DNA of 64,000 nucleotides from Ampelocalamus luodianensis. Its lineage: Eukaryota > Streptophyta > Magnoliopsida > Poales > Poaceae. The translations under genes and the position numbers were made by a program. This document shows positions 11,491-23,289 of the stretch, one piece after another. Position 1 is the first letter of the stretch. The number at the start of each line of letters is the position of its first letter. The stretch lies in contig JAYEVH010000228.1 in NCBI GenBank assembly GCA_036346255.1, forward strand, positions 62,001 through 126,000, in the 5' to 3' direction. The notes beneath the pieces were generated by a model. That model searched no databases. It saw only the letters and a list, made by a program, of their open reading frames with translations, and was not told the origin of the DNA.

Positions 11491-13376
11491 GTGTGTGTAC
11501 ATGTGTATATATGAATGGATGAGGAATTGAGGATGCAAGGGAAAATAAGATCGATTGCTGGTGCACTGTGGCAGTCCAAGCAGCTTGCATAATTCTCTGA
11601 TGCAAGAACATGTGCTGTGTTTGTGAGTGGAATGCATGGATAGAGATGGTGCAAGGGAAAAGGGAAAGTTGGTCCCCTGCTTGTATTTGTTATATTCCCT
11701 CCTAATGACTATACTTAGTCTTGTAATTAGTTTGTGATTGATCCTAGTGTCCCATGGCTGCTACGTGGTGCTGTCCTGAGTAGCCAGCAGCTTGCATTTA
11801 TGGTTAAGGGCATAACGGTGATGCTTCGTAATGTGCTGAGGGTATTTGCATAAAGTTTCGGACCGAGATGCAATCTATATAAACTCAAGGGTCTTTCTGC
11901 AAAATATAGTCCCCCTGCTGTGCTAGACCGAATTCCATGTGGGCTGAATCTGTGTATATGAGCGTAGTCTCTCTCCTTGGTCTTTTCATATATCCAGAAT
12001 TATGTTTATAAGTTGAGTTTCAATTATGTCCTTCAGTTTTCCACTTTCTCTAAATATTGCACATTTTATCTTATGAAAATTTCAGATTTCCATATTTATT
12101 CGATTCATATTCGACATCAATGTGCAGGTTATCAGAAAGCTAGTTATGGTAATGTTTTCTCAAAGCAAAATATTTCAGAAGATTAAGTTACAACTCCAGA
12201 AGGTTTAGAAAAACTTAGGCAAAAATCCAGAAGTTCAAGGACATTTAAGAAAAGTATTTGAAAGTTTAAATTTCAAGATATTGCAAACAAAATATTTTCC
12301 CTTCAAAATTTGAGAACGTTACACACAATAGTCTCAACAAGTTACACACAATAACCTCAACAAGTGACCAAAACACATGATGCAACAAATAGAAAGCACT
12401 CGTGCAATAATTCACAACAACCACACAACAACCAAGTAGCTTAGGCAACACGTTGATAGATCTTTGCAACAAGTAAATTCTTATTGCAACAATCAAAACC
12501 TATTGCTCCAACATCACCGTCTGACCATACTTGCTGCTCAAGTCAGCGGCAATTCTCAAGCCCGATGCCTTGTGCAACTAACGCGAATCAAGCAAAGGCG
12601 AGCCGACTCACATTGTCGCCTCCTTGCCCATCGTCACCGATCCTCCGATGAGGGTGGCGCCAAGAGGATGAGGCTGAGGAACAGCGCGTGTGAAAGCGGC
12701 GGCGACTTGCGGTGGTAGTGGTGGGAGCGAACATCTTTGGAGCCGCAGGCTTCACAATGCCATGGCGGCACCTCGCTTTCTCATCGAAATGAGCGTTTTA
12801 GTGGTTTGCAGTAACCACCGTCGCTCGACAGAGAGTGGCAAAATGGCCGTGTGGCTAGGTGGATCTCGCTAGTGACTAGCTATGCGGAGCTCACCAGTAG
12901 ATGGGTGGATGCTCGATGGCGACTTGATGGAGCGGCGGTGGAGGAAGTTTTGGGGACACGAGTGAGAAATGGTGGATTGGGAGGCGAAAGCATCAGATGT
13001 AACAACAGTGTGAGCTTGCAAGTGGACTTTGGCCGGATAAAATTTGGCGTCCTTTGCAACACATTGTGAAGAATGTGTGCAATGGCGGTGGATGGCCATC
13101 GGTGTAACGTGTCTATCGATGCGTAAGTACCATAGTAATTTGATCCAAAATACATGCAATGCAAATCATTGTTCACATCCAACCCTTTCTCCATGTGGGA
13201 ACTATCAAACACTAGTAATCCAAAAAATGCAAGCATTTTCACTAATATATATTGTACCAAATATTAATCACATCCAAATTTAGAAACCACATGTATTGTG
13301 GTATATTCTCATCCAAATTCATAACGTGTTATGGTGATTCTTGGTGCATACCGAAAATTTTATCACAAAGGAAAGT
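11491..13376. other. unassigned interval, no gene supported
   Basis: AT-rich sequence. A stretch at 12300-12510 is rich in TGCAACAA-type words, and a GC-rich block with many short overlapping open frames lies at 12540-13060. None of the frames shows a recognisable domain. I see no element boundary here. Confidence 0.3.
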
Positions 13377-14321
13377 TGGGAGGCCCGATCTTCGGGAAAC
13401 CGTGGATAGTTGATGGAAGTAGACGATGTCGCTAGTAACACTCGCCCAATGCCGAACCCTCAACTTCTAATCGCCACAATACCGGTAGTTGTTCGTGCGA
13501 GACCACAAGCAACGCCAATCCCCAATTCCCAATGGAACACGGCTTGACCTTGGATTGGAACAAAACAAATGGATCGCCTAATTTCTCAAAGTCCTCGATG
13601 AACTCGGTGTCGAAAGAACAAGCAATAGCTATGTTTCAATCTTTGCATAAACTGGTCTAATGGATACAAGGGGGGCAAGGGTATTTAAGGCGCCCCGACC
13701 AACGCCTAGGCCAGCCACACATGCCGAATCAAACTCTAACTGGGCTAAGACCTAAAACACACAAAAGGAAAACCTAACTTAAGTCCTCAAATTGTTTGCC
13801 ATAGCGGCGCGACCGTAAGTCTTCTGAAGGGGGCCAAAACCATTGTGTGGGCCTTGGAATAAGCTTTCAAACAAGTCCAAGAACACCCCAATCGGACTCG
13901 ATGGTTATGGTTTTATTACAGCCCTTTGGGCTGTTGAACCAATCCAATTGAATTCGAGTTGATTCCGAGATGAATTTGTTGCACTTGTGGAAGATCCAAT
14001 TGGGCTTGAATTCTTGGGCTTTTTCCTTGGTTGACCCGTGAGCTTCTCCTCCATTGCTTTGACTCCACCTCCCTCTTGGTTCCAAAGGCTTCACAATGTT
14101 CAAACTGAAATGCACAAAACATTTGCATGAGGTAATACCCAATTCTCATCAATAACAATAGAAGATTCATTAAGAAACAAAAGCACTGTTGATTTAGAAG
14201 TTTAGCCTTTGCCTCGCGGGGACCAATATGTTCGATTTGAATTATTTGAGGCCACGATGGCGCCCACCTCGGTGTTATGACCACCAAAGAAAGATGTATA
14301 AGTGTTAGGATGCCCTCATCA
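13377..14321 (-). repeat. 3' LTR of the gypsy element
   Basis: Homologous throughout to 19847-20793, with many single-base gaps on either side and fewer substitutions. The expected outer end TGATACGGGGAGG is reduced to TTGGGAGG here, so a few terminal bases are lost. The inner end directly abuts the polypurine tract that follows the integrase C-terminus. Confidence 0.8.
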
Positions 14322-14329
14322 TCCTCCCC

Positions 14330-17300
14330 TCTTGAAAAGGCGTCCTCACGATCATCACCACCAAAGAAAGGTGATAAATCACGACATTGAAAGTAGAGCT
14401 CACGCCATAGTCATCCGGGAAAGCTCTATCTTGTAGGCATTGTCGTTTCCAAGCACCAAAAGGTCCATCACCTCGGGCGAATTTAGACTTGCGCTTCGAA
14501 AACATCCTTGCGGTGGACCCAAACCAAATCCCGTTGAAAAATCATCTTCTTCCGCTTATTCGCCTTCTCAAAATATGACTTGACCTGCGCCTATCTCCTC
14601 TTTTGTTTTGAGATGCAATTTCTTCACATACTCCCGCTTGATGCTCCATATGAACACGATGTTGACTTAAGGGCAAAAAAGCCGAAACGGTTTGAAACCA
14701 TACACCACTTCAAAAGGACACAATCCAAGGGGTGCCGCCCGATTATGCGAATTCCACGGGCGGCAAACAATCCTCCCACTCGTTCTTCTTTTGGTCCGGG
14801 TAGCATCGGTGTGCGGTTCACCACCTCCGTTGACCATCGTTTGGGGATGACAAGTCGCGGAAAACAACCGTCCCCGTTAAAAGTGTCTTCCAAAAGTAGC
14901 TCATGAACTTCACGCCACGACCGACACAAATTTGGCACGCCATGTACCTCACGATCTCCCGAAAACAAGTTAGCAATATGACGATCCCCTTGTTCGGAAT
15001 AAAGTGTGCCATCTTTGAAAAACATCCACAACGAAAAAAAGTCACTCCCTCTTAGTTCTAGGTAATCCAAAACAAAATCCATACTAATATCCTCCCATGG
15101 TGCATTGGGAACAGGTGAGGGGTATAAACCGTGGATTCAATTTTGATTTCCTTTGTGGCAAAATGCATCGTTGCACATACCTCTCCATTCGCCTCATCTT
15201 AGGCCAAAAAGTGATCGCGATAAAAACGCTTTCCGCCCAAAATGTCCCATCAACCCACCCGCATTGATTCCCGCAAATAGCAAAGCCGGAGGAGTGAAGC
15301 ATAATTTGTTAGTGCGAAACAAAACCCATCATGGATTGAAATTTATCCACCTTTTTCCTCTTTGCAATGTGCATAAGGAACGGAAAATCATGGTCATGAG
15401 CATATAAATCACGCAAACTCTCTAAACCAGAACTTGCACTCCTAATTGAGTTAAAAGCACACTTTTCCTAGAGAGACATCCACCACATTTTCCTTTCCTT
15501 CTTATATTTTACAATGTAAGCGACTCAATGAATTCACCCATTTGGCATGTCTCGTTCAGTTTGCTTGGCCCTTTAAATACTTTAATGCCTCATGATCAAT
15601 GAATAATAAACCTTTAGGCCATAAATAGTGTTGCCAAGTTTCAATGCACGCACTAAAGCATAAAGCTTTTGTCATAGACCGGATAATTCAATTGAGCACC
15701 ATTCGTTTTCACTAAAATAAGCACCGTCTTCCCTCTTGCATTAAAACACCGCCAATACCCAATCCACTAGCATCACACTAATTTCAAAATTTTAGTGAAA
15801 TTAAAACAAGCAACTGTTATCGCTTTTTAAGTTCAAAAAAGCATTGTCTTGCGCTACCCCACACAAATTCAACACCCTTTGTAAGTTCATTCAAAGGGGC
15901 AGCTATGGTGCTAAAATTTCACAAAGCAGATAAAAACCAGAGACCATGAAACTCCTAATACTTACATTCCACAAGTTGGCCAATTTTTAATCGCTTAATT
16001 TTAGACTCATCTACTTCAACTCCCCTGAAAACAACATAGCCCAAAAAGATGAACGATCTTTGCAAAAGGTACACTTCTGTTCCGAATAACCTAGCCTCAC
16101 ACAAAACTTGTAGAACTTGTCTAAGATGGTCTATTGTTGATTAATGAAGAACAATATCATCAAAGTACACAACCACAAATTTACCAATCAAATGCCTTAA
16201 AACATGATTCATTGCCATGAATGTACTAGGTGCATTAGTTAAACCAAAAGGCATGACTAACCACTCATACAACCCAAATTTTGTTTTAAATGTTGTTTTC
16301 CACTCATCCCCTTCATGCATCCTAATTTGATGGTAACCATCAAAATCTATCTTAGAAAAAATAAAAGACATCAATTGTCTAGCATATCATCTAAGCGGGT
16401 ATAGGATGACGATATAATTGTGATATTATTAATCGTCGACAATCTACGCCATAATGAACCATCTTTCTTAGGAACTAAAATAACAGCAAACAAGGGCTTA
16501 AGCTTTCCGAATACCCTTTGGAGAGAAGCTCTGTACTTGTTTCAATTTCCTTTGTTTTCCCGGGATTGGCGGCCGGTGGTGGAAATGACGCCCCGAATCA
16601 AGTCGATCTTATGTTCTATCCCACGATTGGTGGTAGCCCCCGGTACCTCGTTGGAAAGACGTCCAAAGTCCCCAAAACACAAGCAACACCACTAGGGAGA
16701 AGACAAGTTTAAAGTGCAAGCGTTTGTACAATAACAAAGTGCACCAAATTGGGCTTTGAATTTCATTTGATTTGGTGGCTAACATCACTAAATTCTTTCT
16801 CGCTTTTGGCGTCCGGCATCTCAATTTTCCATTGAAGAATTAAATCGTGTAAGGGGCTTCAAGATGATATCCATATTATTCCATCGAATTTGTAGGATTT
16901 GTGCCCATCATGAACAGGAATCTATTGCCATGGCCGCCCAAGAGCAAGTGACACACCGTCATAGGCACAACATCGATCCACGGGTCGGGTGTACTTCCCA
17001 ATAGAAAACGCCACCGCACTATATAGTTCACCTTCACTTCTCTTTGTCGCCAACCATTGCACATGATAAGGCGGATGCAAGTACTTCAAACCCAACTTAT
17101 GACACATATCCCTAGCCAAATTGTGACAACTTCCGCCATCAATGATCACTTTGCAGACTTACCTTATCAAGCCCCCAAGTTAAACAAATTACCCATTGTC
17201 GGTGCGCTGGCATCACACTAAGCACCTTGGGCGGCAAACAATGGAATTTCCCGTTGTTAGGAAACTCGATCGCACTCACATTGTTCTATGTCATCGGTAA

Positions 17301-19400
17301 GCGGTTGGGATCCACTCTCATCACTAGTAAACATAACCCCATCCCTGTAAGCATAGTTCACATTTGGGGCCCCTCCAAATGGCCAACACCCTGCACGTGG
17401 CAAATGATGTCACGGAACGCCCGTTGACCCCAAGCAGGTCGCATAGCGGCGCCGGTCGCGCCGGTGCCGGTGTACTCCCCTTCTTACTTGCGGAATGCGC
17501 ATTGCCGTTGCTTCCCGGTGTTCTTGTTTGGGGCTTGTTATATGGTGTCCCGTGGAAGGCGGAACGGTATAACCGCATCTTCAATCACTTGTCGCCGGCC
17601 GTGTTGGTGAAAAATCAATCATATCATTATAGGATGGTGATTGACAAGCGCAAAGGGATGATTCATGCCCAAAGAAATCTCGTGGCCCTTTCTTCATTCC
17701 GGACATCCCATGTATCATGATAGTTTCCATCTCCTTATGATATTCGCCAATTGACCTCATACCTTTCGCACCGCCAACTTCTCAAATAGTGGCGAGTGGC
17801 GAGGTACAAAGCGGCCCGCAAATTTGGCTTCATCCCCCGTGGTAATCCAACTCATGGCGCTCCATGCGCTAAATGAATGCTCCACCAATTGTAGCATAAT
17901 CATCCAAGCCATTGGAAGCAAAAATTCTTTCATTGGAATAGTTGTTCATTAAACAACTTATCCACCTTCCCCAAGTGAGGTATTGCTCCACATCCGTACC
18001 ACCCAAAAATAGGAAGAGTAAATTTGGGCTTAGCGAAAAATCGCCGGCTGCCGGTCGACGCCGCCGTTGTTGCGATTGGCGTCCGGTCATCGTAGTCGCC
18101 GATGGGGAAATCGTCATCCCATTGTCGCCCATCCGCCATGCTACGAGGTGCACGATGCCACCTCCTCCGGGACACCCGGGGCCCCACCCCGCCGCGCTCG
18201 CCACGCCCATGAGCCGAGGGGCGCCATCCCGACGTTTGGGCCGCCATGGGCGTGGGCCGGCCCCGCCGCTCCCATCCACCGCCCGCCATCCTCGGCTCAG
18301 CAAAACGGCCGAGGGGGCACACCGGCATCACTTTCGCACCCCCGGGATTGTGTTGGCAACATGGCGCGAGCCGGGAATTATTGTTGATGGCGCTTGTGTG
18401 ACCTCCTCCCGAGGGTGTTACCCCAACTTCCCGAGTTCATCGCGCACGCCATTGTCACCATCTTGAAGTTGTTTTGAGCATCTCGCAACCAAAGTGTACT
18501 CCCCGAACCTGCCTCCGATTAGGTGGATCCTCCTGTGACCGACATAGCAACAACTCACAAACAAAAACGAGGTTATATCCGTTAGTAAAACAAAAGCTCC
18601 AACCGCCCAACTCACGTCCCGAAACAAGCCTTCCGTCCAAAGTGAATCGGACCAAAACGATGGACTAACGACCTTAACCCGTGTGGAGCAACCAAGAGCG
18701 GGAGTACACAAACGGGTGTAGGTGGAGCTTGGCATGTGTATATCCTTCGATATTCAAGGTATTGTAAAGCTGAATGATCCAAGTAGAGTATTTTGCCTAT
18801 TTGGGATCCCAGTTTAAGCCAAGTGTATGAACGCACACGCGGATAAATGAGACTTAATGCAAACAAAGGTGAGGGGCAGAAAAGAGAGAAATCACTGGTT
18901 TTGCACCAACGGGATAGGCAGCCAATTGCAAAGGAATATACTAGGGCACAAGATTGCTCAATCAAAATTGAAAAAACAAGCAAAACGATGACCCGATCGG
19001 TAGCTAAAAGTATGCGGATCAACTCAAAAGGGATGTCGGCCACGGGTACCTTAGAATCACCCGCGAGGGCTCCAAATTTTAGCGAAATCGTGAATTTTTC
19101 TGGTTTGCGGGGTTTGAGGCCCTAAACGACCTTTTTGGGGTCGGGTTTCCGACCGTATGCTGGTGGCTTACGCGATGTAAACCCCCATTTCCCCTTTCTT
19201 TTTTTGGCTCTATTTTCCGTTCCTTTCCGCGGATCAAGCGCCCAATTTTCCCGTTCTTTCCGCGGATCAAGCGCCCAATAGGTCGATGCAAAAGTTTTTT
19301 TTTTATGCCGGCTCTTTCTTATGCGGTTGTTTTCCTTTTTTCCTCCCTTTGTGGGTCGCAACCTCACAAAACAAAGCGGTAATCAACTTGAATGAGCCCT
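14330..19400 (-). pseudogene. gypsy gag-pol remnants (gag, PR, RT, IN)
   Basis: Read on the minus strand: gag with a Pro/Gly/Arg-rich N-terminal part near 18330-17870; protease at 17149-16922 with IIDGGSCHNLA; reverse transcriptase at 16374-16141 with KIDFDGYHQIRMHEGDEWKT, VMPFGLTNAPSTF and the catalytic VVYFDDIV. The integrase zinc-binding region is at 15302-15084 (KMRRMERYVQRC) and the integrase core at 15082-14624 (MDFVLDYLELRGSD, FMSYFWKTL, RTSGRIV across frames). The chromo-like C-terminus (GVSSTFNV) ends at about 14330. Every domain is split over two or three frames, so the polyprotein cannot be made. Confidence 0.85.
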
Positions 19401-19846
19401 AGGTAATATCAATAGCTAGTCTCAAGATGAAAGGATATAAAAGGAAACAAATGTGGTTCGGTATGATGTGTGGGGAAACTCAAGATGGAGCAATTGGACC
19501 TTGTGTTTGAGCTAGAGGTTGATTAGGACTCTAGTCCCACCAAGGAGTTCGGATAAGGAAACAACACGCCTTGGATTGTGCTAGCAAGACAAAAGACGAT
19601 CGGATGATGGTTTTTGGGTGCTAATTGAGGGAGTTCAATCCAAATTTTTTTTTTGATAAAGATTAAGCTACGCAATGGAAACACAAGGATCAAACTAAAA
19701 CAAAACTCTAATGGATGAAAACTTAACTAAACGCACAAGAAATAAGATTAAACTACGGTTTTGGTACCCAATTTTGGTTTATTTCGATAGGAAAAAAACG
19801 AATCTAACTACGTGAAGTTCTCAGAGTAAACCTAGAATATACCACA

Positions 19847-20793
19847 TGATACGGGGAGGCCCGATCTTCCGAGAAAGTGGATAGTTGATGCGGGAGACGA
19901 TGTCGCTAGCTAACACTCGCCAATGCCGAACCCTCAACTCTTAATCGCCCACAATAAGGGTAGTTGTTCGCGAGACCAGAACCAAACGCCAAGTCCCAAT
20001 TCCCAATGGAACGCGGCTTGACCTTGACGAACAAAACAAATGGATCGCCTAATTTTCTCAAAGTCCTCGCATGAACTCGTGTCGAAAGAACAAGCAATAG
20101 CTATGTTTCAACTTATGCAAAACTGGTCTAATGGATACAAGGGAGGGCAAGGGTATTTAAGGCGCCTCCACGACTCACGCACGCCTAGGCCAGCCCACAT
20201 GCCGAATCAAACTCTAACTCGCTAAGACCCAAAACACACAAAAAGGAAAACCTAACTTAAGTCCGTCACATTGTTTCGCCATAGCGGCGCGACCGAAGTC
20301 TTCTGGCTCCAAAACCATTTGTGGCCTTGAATAAGCTTTCAAACAAGTCCAAGAACACCCCAATCGGACTGATGCAAAAGTTATGGTTTTATTACAGCCC
20401 TGTTGGGTGTCCCAACCGAATCCAATTGAATTCGAGGATTCAGATGAATTTTGGTTGCACTTGTGGAAGATCCTTGGGCTTGAATTTTGGGCTTTTCCCT
20501 TGGTTGACCCCGTGAGCTTCTCCTCCATTGCTTTGACTCGACCTCCCTCTTGGTTCCAAAGGCTTACAATGTTCAAACCGAGAATGCACAAACATTTGCA
20601 TGAGGTAATACCCAACTCATCAATAACAATAGAAGATTCATTAAGAAACAAAAGCACTTTGATTTAGAAGTTTAGCTCTTGCTCCCGGGACCAATATGCA
20701 TTCAATTTGAATTATTTGTAAAGGCCACGATGGGCCACCTCCTGTGTATGACCACCAATAGGGAAAGATGTATATGTTGGGATGCCCTCATCA
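19847..20793 (-). repeat. 5' LTR of the gypsy element
   Basis: The counterpart of 13377-14321. On the minus strand it begins TGATGAGGGCATCC and ends CCCCGTATCA, so the ends carry the inverted TGAT/ATCA. A TGGTAT-like start immediately inside (minus strand, just left of 19847) could be a degenerate methionine-tRNA primer site. Confidence 0.75.
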
Positions 20794-20798
20794 AAAGC

Positions 20799-21609
20799 TT
20801 TCAATATGCCACTTTTCATATTGGCACTCCATCATTCTTCCTAATCACATCAAACATGATATTTAAGAATAGGTTATGACCATCGAGGAGGTCAAATTTC
20901 CTACTTTCCTAATTGAGGAATTTCAAAACATTCATTATATTTTGTTGAACTTTAAAAATTTGTGATGTTATTTGCTTTTCCTTTTGTTTCCTTTAAAACC
21001 AAAGCCAAAGTTCTAAAATTCAAGAGCTATTTGGTTCAAACCTAATTCAAACGAGTTTCTAAAAATAAAATAAAATTCAACTTCAATCAATGGCCAAAAA
21101 TCCATTCCTCCGCCCAATTTGCGTGCCCAACTCCCTTTCAGAATAACCCAATTTTGTGCCTCGACATTTTCTTGAATTTTATGGGTTGTCAAAACTTTTG
21201 TTGCATTTTGTGAAATCACAAAAACTTGATTGAATTTAAAATTTTAAATAAAAATCATTGTTTTATTTTTTCCACAACAATCTACAAGTCAACTAGAACA
21301 CAAAACTCCTCTAAATTTGAATTTCAATTCAAATTCAATTTGGAAAATCCAAACCAAAAATCTGAAAATCATTTCTCCCTCTCTCTCCTCTCCCGAGCCA
21401 AAACTCTTCCCCTGCACCCAATCTCCTCCACCCCGCCTTTCCTCCTTCCTTCCTGCCGCTACCCGCGTGGCCCATTGCCTTCTCTCCCGTCCTCCGCACC
21501 CACCAACCCACGCGCGCGAGCAAGCCCAGACACTTGCCCTCTTGTCACCCTTGCTTCCATGCGGCTGGCCCCAGCTAGCCGCCTCCCTGCTCATCTTCCT
21601 CATCCGATC

Positions 21610-21648
<39 letters not shown>

Positions 21649-23289
21649 CTAATTCCTTCTCTCTGGTCGGCAACCAGAGATGAAGGAGAGGCACTTGAGT
21701 GCCTCCGACCATCTCGAGCCTTGTGCCGCCGTGAGCTTGTCACCTCCTAGAGTCAAAACCGATGCGCGATGCTTCTCGTGAGAACCGTGCCCGACCATTG
21801 CCTTTCCTTAGAGAACTCGTCCTCCATCCCCTTATAAGCCGAGTGGATCACGCCTTCTCTTCGCCTCTTCTTCTTTGTTTTCCTCCATCTCGCCCTCTAG
21901 CACCCTAATCTCGCCAAGACTTCTCCCACAAGTTCGCCATCCTTGCCGGCCACCTTGATAGGTCTCTCTAATCCGTTTGCGCATTTTGTGTTCTACATCC
22001 CTCATCATTTTCCCCGCCGCCTTGGATCTCTCGACAGAATGCCCGAACGCCGCTTCTTCCTCCTCTCTAGCCGACACGCTATCCTCAACATCGCCATCCC
22101 ACAGTGACTCGCCTCCTTCGACCGGCAATCACCCTCTCTGACTCCTCTCCCGATGCATAACATCCCTTCGCCATCTCATCAAGAAGGGTGACGCCGGAGC
22201 TCTCGGCCGCCGCACCGCCACCTTCATCCTTGAGTTCCTCGAAACTCAGATTTTTGCGCCGCATAACGCTACCCTCTCCATAGTTCATGCCTCGCCACCA
22301 TTCCAATGCACACGCCCCACATTTCTTTGCCATCGTGACCCTAGGTCCCCATGCACAATGCTCTAGCATCGGCGCCGCCCGAGCCCATGGCGTGGCCATG
22401 AACTCCGCCAGTTCCACCTTCGCCTATTCCTGCCGACCAACCAGAGCACCGCCGGGTTGTCGTGCCACCACCTCTATCCTTCGTTCCCGACACCACCACC
22501 CATGGCTTTGCCTTCCTCTCCCATTCCATTTTGTCACTTGCTCACGCCCACCGACCCACTCGCTGGCGAGCTTGCCTCGCCGCTGGCCATGACCTCCTCC
22601 CCTCCTCGCTTTAAGGAAGCCGACAAGTGGGCCCGTGCGATTAGATTAGGCTAATCAATTGGTTAGTTAGGATTTTGGTTAGTAGTTGATGACTCGTATG
22701 TCACGTGGGCCCTAGGTCATTAGGAAATTTAATTAAACCTTAGTTTAGGTCCGTGAGTGTGACCGAGGCCCCCAAGTAAAATTGTTGTGTTGACCTAGTC
22801 CGTGGACCATGCCTCGGCATGTGGCCCCTTAACCTCGTGGAACGAGGCCTCACCTATTGATCTCTTGGGTTTTTCGATTAAAAATAAAGATAAAAGAAAA
22901 TAAAGACCCTAGGGACCCACATGTTAGAAATTTCTACATTTTCTCTTTGGTTCAAACTTTGGAGATCTTTCCAATTGTAACAAAATCATAATTTTTGGGG
23001 TTAATTTATATTTATTTGTGTTATGAGCATTTATTTGAAGTCATTGTTTTCACGTAAAAAGATTCAAAGATCACCAAGACTTCCCACTCACGCTTTAAGT
23101 CAAGACCAAGACCAAGATATATCCACATTTGAGCAAGGCAAGTCCTTACCATTGATCATATTGAACCAACATTTCAAATCCAAAGTAATTCAATTTAAAT
23201 TATTACTTGCATGCTTATTATTATTTATGCAATTTTATGTTAAATGTTGATGCTTAGTTATACCAAATTTGATTATCGATATGTGTTAA
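20799..23289 (+). repeat. long LTR-like segment, + orientation (gypsy, long-LTR family)
   Basis: The 3' half (about 23070-23240) carries AGACCAAGACCAAGATATAT, GAGCAAGGCAAGTC and downstream words. The same words are found inverted in the long segment at 56739-60074. The 5' half contains a CT-rich, GC-rich stretch at 21380-22620 that yields overlapping open frames on both strands without recognisable domains. No TGTAACA-type outer end was found, so the segment is truncated. The resemblance to rice RIRE8-like elements with LTRs of about 3 kb is a guess. Confidence 0.45.
21612..21645. repeat. (CT)n microsatellite
   Basis: An uninterrupted CT dinucleotide run of about 17 units within the GC-rich part of the LTR-like segment. 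Confidence 0.9.

Larger units (their letters stand above)
13377..20793 (-). mobile_element. complete but decayed Ty3/gypsy LTR retrotransposon, 7.4 kb
   Basis: Two homologous segments of about 945 bp bound the element: 13377-14321 and 19847-20793. Both end in GGATGCCCTCATCA on the + strand. Between them, on the minus strand, lie gag, protease, reverse transcriptase and integrase remnants in gypsy order. The 3' LTR is on the left, preceded by a purine-rich tract (AAGAGGGGAGGA). Flanks are AAAGT (13372-13376) and AAAGC (20794-20798), a 4/5 match to a target duplication. Confidence 0.8.
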
